A stretch of 64,000 nucleotides of DNA from Pseudoscleropodium purum (lineage: Eukaryota; Streptophyta; Bryopsida; Hypnales; Brachytheciaceae): contig OZ017798.1 of assembly GCA_963969395.1 (NCBI GenBank), forward strand, positions 17,166,173 through 17,230,172, in the 5' to 3' direction. Under the pieces are notes generated by a model. That model ran no database searches. It was not told where the DNA came from and was given only the letters and a program-made list of their open reading frames with translations. The position numbers and the translations under genes were made by a program. Position 1 is the first letter of the stretch, and every line of letters starts with the position of its first letter. Below are positions 59,457-64,000 of the stretch, in pieces.

Positions 59457-62400
59457 ATGGCCATGAGAGGGAAATTGCCGAAGCTGCAAGGCTCTCTGTT
59501 CAAGTACGGCAGCAAGTCGACCCAGGTTGCGCATGCGTGAATTCGTGGAGTGACATGCTTGCATTGTTGATCTGTGTGTTGATCGAATTTTGGTCAATCG
59601 TTACTTATTTTTTGTGAATTAGGTCTGGAGGGAGTGGTATGGGAATTTTGCTCTTTGAGAAACCCTAATGTGGTGTATTGTGCTTGCTGCCAATCTCGAT
59701 TTGATCTTGATGGGCTTGTTGGGGTTGTAGAGATGAGATTTGGCTAACTCGTTGAGGATTGAGTGGTTTTGAAGGTTGGGTTCAAAACGGGGAATTACAA
59801 GCAGCAAGTGGTTTTCATCGGAGGTTTGACGGATGGATTCCTTGCGACAGAGTGCGTACTGTTTTCCCATTGAATTGTTGGCAGTCGGTTTAGGTTGGTC
59901 TTGTTGGTGATCGAGTGTAGTTGATCTCTGTTTCATAGTGGTTATCTAACGTTGATTATGTTTTCACCACGGTCAGGATTGTGTGTTTCTACTGTTTACG
60001 AGGAGGAACAAGCAAGGGTTGTGATTGATGGTCTTAATAATCTCGAATTGTCTCTACTACCTTGCCTGTGCTGCAAGTCATTACATCATCGTGTCTCGGA
60101 TTGCGGTAGTTGACTACTGCACTCTATTTGGAAAAGAATCATTGACATTTGATACTATCAGAGTCAAACTAATTTAGTTTGTTTGACGAGTGTGTGCCCC
60201 GTGGAATTGCAGTTACGTGGAACCGCTTGCCAAAGCGCTGGAAGCGGAGAAATGGTCATTGGTGCAGCCACTTTTTACGTCTTCTTACACCGGGTTTGGT
60301 ACCTCAAGTCTGAAGGAGGTAACGTTCTTTTTCGGACCCCTCTCATTTTTTGATTGGGCTTGTCTATTGTTGTTTTTGCAGCTTCTTACAATTTAGTTGC
60401 GGGTTGAAAATTGATGCACTTGTCGGGTTCCTGTGATATGCAGGATGCGGTAGAGATCGAGCAGCTTCTCAATTACTTGATTGACCAGGAAGATTCCGAG
60501 GGGTTCATTCTTGTTGGCCATAGCACAGGTTGCCAGGTATGTTCTCTTGAATACATACCTGTATGTGATATTTGGCGGTAGTCAGAGTGATATTTTTACA
60601 TCAGCGGATTTAATTTTTAAGATAATCTCTGAGGTTAGCAGACTTGTTTGTATTTCAGAGAATCAGTTTTTAAGATAATCTCTGAGGTTTGCAGACTTGT
60701 TTGTATTACAGAGAATCTGGAGGAGGAAACCCAGCATACTATAGGTTTTGTATATTGATGTCTCTCTGTCTGATGAGTATCTGATTCAGTTGTATGATGC
60801 ACCAGGATATTGTCCATTATTTGCGAACTGGTGGCCATTGCACACGTGCAGTGAGGGGGGCCATTCTACAAGTACATTTCTCCCCGCAATTCCATTGTGT
60901 TTGCATCAATGGTTGCAGTGAAGGGGTCTGTTTGCTTTTCTGGGGAACAAGTCTGCTCCATTTTCCATGAAGTTCATGACGGTTGATTTTGTCAGGCACC
61001 AGTCAGCGACAGAGAGTTCCGAGCTACTTTGCCTGAGACGCAGGCCATGCTTGAATTGGCCGAGAAAATGATCAAGGAGGGTAAAGGCGAGGAGCTGATG
61101 CCCCGAGATGCCAGCCCCGAAGCACCAATAACCGCCAATAGGTACTAGTAGCTGCCAAAATGAAAAATATTATTATTGCATCAAAAGTGTATGGGAAACC
61201 AGTTATGCTGTATGCCCACGTTCTCATGCCATCATGACTCTTCTGCTTTCAGAACTTCACCCAATGTTCTCTCTTTCCTAGGGGTGAAGTTTGTTTATTC
61301 TGGTCCTAGTAGTAACGTAGAGGATACTATTTACCTCTTTTTAAGCATTTTAACGAGTATGTAGGGATGTGATTTTTGGGAGACCACTTTAGGACTGTGG
61401 AGAAATCACTTCGAATACCAGAGTCAAGTCTGTTGAGATCAAGTTTACATTACCGTATGTGAAACTTTTTTATGAAATCATTCGAAGTGGGAGGTTGTAG
61501 ACCGATCCAGATGACTTTAGACAACCCCATTTCCTTTCAAACATCAACAGCCACAGTCATGTAACCGTGTCATGCTTACACTTCTGCTAATTGATTGCCA
61601 ACCGAGAATAGATGAGTTGCTTAGATCAGTATTGGAGACAGGATCGGGTCCCTGACAGTTTCAATATTCTCCAGCTTAAATAGCATGGCAATGACCTCAT
61701 TCGATTCTCAAACTTTTCTCTTGCTTGCAGGTACCGATCATTGACTGCGTACTTGGGTGATGACGACTTGTTCAGTTCAGATTTTTCTGACACGCAGATG
61801 AAAGCGCGGCTGGGGCACATGTCCCGGGTACCTTGTCAGGTAGTGTTAGCACTTCAACATATTTGTTTGAAACATTCCAATTGGAATGTGGAATAAGTTT
61901 TCTCTGGGCTTAAAGTTTTTCAGATTATCAAGTCCATTGACGTTAGTGACTTTTGGTGTTGTGATTTCCAGGTATTGTTCTCAATGTCAGATGAGTATGT
62001 GCCGGAATCTGTGGACAAAGTCAAACTAATCAAACGGTAAGATTTTCAAGTTTGCTGGAGTCTGCAATTGTAATCTTGAAATGCATTCTTGGTTTTGCCA
62101 ACTACTCCCTCTGTCTCAAAATAAATCCATGTTTTCTAGTGGGAAACTGTGGGAGTACAAAGGATTTATTTTGAGACAGAGGGAGTATAATGTGTAATAT
62201 CTGAAAACATCTCTTGAGGAAGGATAGTTCTTGTGAAAAAGTCTTGCAAGAGTAAATTCAGAGTCAAATGCAGTGATCTCAATTTCTCATTTCAATAGTT
62301 TCTGCTAAATCTAAATGAAGTTACCCTACACATTTAGCCTCAGTAGTTAAAGTATGCATTGGAAACTGCACAGACCCTGAATCCTAAACCGTGAAACCGT

Positions 62401-62949
62401 GAGAGGCTTAATCCTGTCTCATATACCAACCCGTGTTTCCAACTACTACTCGTCTGTTCTTACTGGTTGGACTTATTTGCGAGTGGTATACGCACGACTT
62501 AGATATATGGCTACTGATCTTTGAATGGAAATGGGGTTGTTAACTGTCATAGTGGTTTACAACCTCCCACATTGTGAATTACATCGTAAATTCGAACGTA
62601 GTGATCTGACTTTTTTTTATCTCAACGGAGTTGACACTTTTTCCCAAAGTGGTCTCTCCACAGCTCTATAGCAATCTCCCAAAGATCACTCCTACATATG
62701 TTGATTTGCTTACAGTATCCTTATATGCTTATATATGTTGATATGCTTAAAAGTGACGCTAATAGTACCCTCTAACTTATTGGGTACGGTGCACTCTGCA
62801 GGCTTTGTGATGCTATGGGAGGAGCGGAGAAAATGGCTATTCCATGGGGTAATCACAGCTTATCCAACCGTGTGGAAGAAGCTGTCCGTGCTATGATAAC
62901 TTTCGTCAAGAAGGGTGGACCGAAAGGCTGGGACGATCCGTGGGGTTGA
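59457..62949 (+). CDS. DUF1749 alpha/beta-hydrolase, nine exons, 292 aa
   Basis: Exons: 59457-59525, 59775-59851, 60213-60318, 60444-60536, 60806-60871, 60996-61141, 61731-61839, 61972-62036, 62802-62949. They total 879 bases in frame with GT..AG introns throughout, and the joined protein is collinear with the plant DUF1749 family. The nucleophile elbow is GHSTGCQ (Ser111, exon 4); the probable acid is Asp229 in FSMSDEYVP and the base His262 in WGNHSLSNR, completing a Ser-Asp-His triad. The N-terminal SLFKYGSKSTQ and IGGLTDGFLAT, and the C-terminal GPKGWDDPWG, are family hallmarks. Fungal relatives include the siderophore esterase SidJ; the substrate of the plant proteins is unknown, and no signal peptide is evident. 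The first intron donor, CAG|GTTGCG, is weak. The start at 59457 could also be 59463. Gene structure is firm from exon 2 onward. Confidence 0.92.
60611..60716 (+). repeat. 53-bp tandem duplication in intron 4
   Basis: TTTTTAAGATAATCTCTGAG and its continuation recur at a period of 53 bases (60619 and 60672), with only a few differences, inside the intron 60537-60805 of the hydrolase gene. Recent local duplication. Confidence 0.8.
62105..62185. mobile_element. 81-bp Stowaway-like MITE in intron 8
   Basis: Perfect 24-base inverted ends start CTCCCTCTGTCTCAAAATAA and are flanked by TA on both sides (62103-62104 and 62186-62187), the target duplication of Tc1/mariner elements. The terminal motif closely matches Stowaway MITEs known from flowering plants. 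The interior is only about 33 bases. It lies in the long last intron (62037-62801) of the hydrolase gene and does not touch the splice sites. It is too small to encode anything. Confidence 0.85.
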
Positions 62950-64000
62950 GCCAGCAATGGGCACTAAATTATTTGATTGTAGTTAAAGACTCATAACAAG
63001 AGGTACTTGCCGCAATGCAAGCAATGTAAATGTCCGTTATATTTTGTAAAAGTGATTAATCGTAATATGTGTCTGATGTGCATGGAGTTTGTTGATTATT
63101 AGTTTATGTTGTCTTGCTTGCACAAAAACCTGTTGTGTTGATTATTCTCTGGACTGCAGAATCATCTCAATCTACTAGTCTCCAAGATTTTTGTTGAGTT
63201 TAGAGTCTTACTGAGGAGAAAAACTTAACGTCTAGATACTCAAGGGTTCCACTTCTTTTGCATAATGCATAATGAGGTTAACCCCTAAGTTTTCAAGAAT
63301 CCAAATTATGGTTGGAGCTGATTTTGCGCAGCTCTGTCTCACTTCGAAATTTGGTAGTATTCTAAGAAAATAATTTGGGAGGTATATATGATGCATGTCT
63401 TTTGTGGGCCTGAATTTCATTGAACTTTGACCTCCGAATCAAGAGTTATAAGCTAAGGTTACTAGAACTAAAAACTAGACTTGGGTTGGAAAAAATTATG
63501 TTATTAAAAACTCTTGTAAGTCTCTGGTTGGTTATATGTATTCACTTGGTCAACAAGACCGTATACTGTTGATTCCATCAGAATCCTCCAAATTCTTCTC
63601 AAACCGATGTTTTCTTAAGTTTGTTATACTTCATATATTTTTGTACAATTTTCTGTCAATGTTGGTCTATTATAACATGTGAAGTGTCCAAGATTTTATG
63701 GTTGCAAAACCAAGCATTAATAATCTTGAGTGCTTTCTAGAGATGACTCCAAAATTGAGTCTGTAGAGAAAGTCAATTGTAAAAATATACCTTGTACTTT
63801 TGCTTGTAATTTCTTCTTTCAACTTCTACTATGTTGTGATTCACCTTATGCTTTACAACCTTTTTGTTCAAAGATTTTAATTTTGATTGCTTTTGTTCTA
63901 TGCATTGTTATTTGAAATCTATTGTTTAAAAGAATACAATCTATGGTTTAGAAAACAATGCTAAAAGAAACAATCTATGGTTTGAAATGGTTGTGTTTAA
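62950..64000. other. 3' UTR of the hydrolase gene, then AT-rich intergenic DNA
   Basis: The first 100-200 bases after the stop probably hold the 3' UTR. Beyond it no gene is visible. A TTAACCCCTAAG sequence at about 63277 resembles one end of the TTAA element family, but no partner end was found before the window edge. Confidence 0.45.

Overview
The window looks like nuclear DNA of a land plant. The evidence is spliceosomal introns with GT..AG borders, a plant-type tRNA-His, an EBF-type F-box/LRR gene of the ethylene pathway, a DUF1749 alpha/beta hydrolase gene with plant-like protein sequence, and several miniature transposon families. Genes are sparse and sit in GC-richer islands; the long stretches between them are AT-rich, repeat-laden and largely non-coding. 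The divergent N-terminus of the EBF protein, together with the sparse layout, makes me lean towards a bryophyte (perhaps a moss with a moderately large genome), but the sequence alone does not settle this.

Layout. 1-0.85 kb: possible tail of a gene entering from the left. 0.85-22.7 kb: AT-rich DNA with several TIR element families, nested insertions, a duplicated locus carrying an 83-94 bp tandem satellite, and one GC-rich island (10.2-10.95 kb) without a recognisable gene. 22.75-28 kb: EBF-like gene with promoter, leader with probable intron, single-exon CDS and long 3' UTR. 28.26 kb: tRNA-His(GUG). 29.0-29.7 kb: GC-rich island, no gene seen. 29.7-45 kb: AT-rich repeats plus a promoter-like island at 34.9-36.3 kb. 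45.2-46.4 kb (minus strand): a decayed coding sequence that I read as an HUH/Rep-type endonuclease transposon relic. 48.2-49.3 kb: GC-richer stretch without a supported gene. 52.45 kb: small cysteine-rich (CHCH-like) 56-aa protein gene followed by about 3 kb of gene-like but non-coding DNA. 59.4-63 kb: nine-exon gene for a DUF1749 alpha/beta hydrolase, with a small Stowaway-like MITE in its last intron.

How the parts relate. The genes are independent units. EBF-type F-box proteins are SCF substrate adaptors for EIN3/EIL transcription factors; a cluster of ATGAAC/ATGAAT cores upstream of this gene matches the core of the EIL binding consensus and would fit known feedback regulation. The most unusual material is in the mobile elements: a family with TTAA targets and CCCCTAAA-type ends (piggyBac-like in architecture), for which the window appears to contain both a filled and an empty site, and the minus-strand Rep-like pseudogene.
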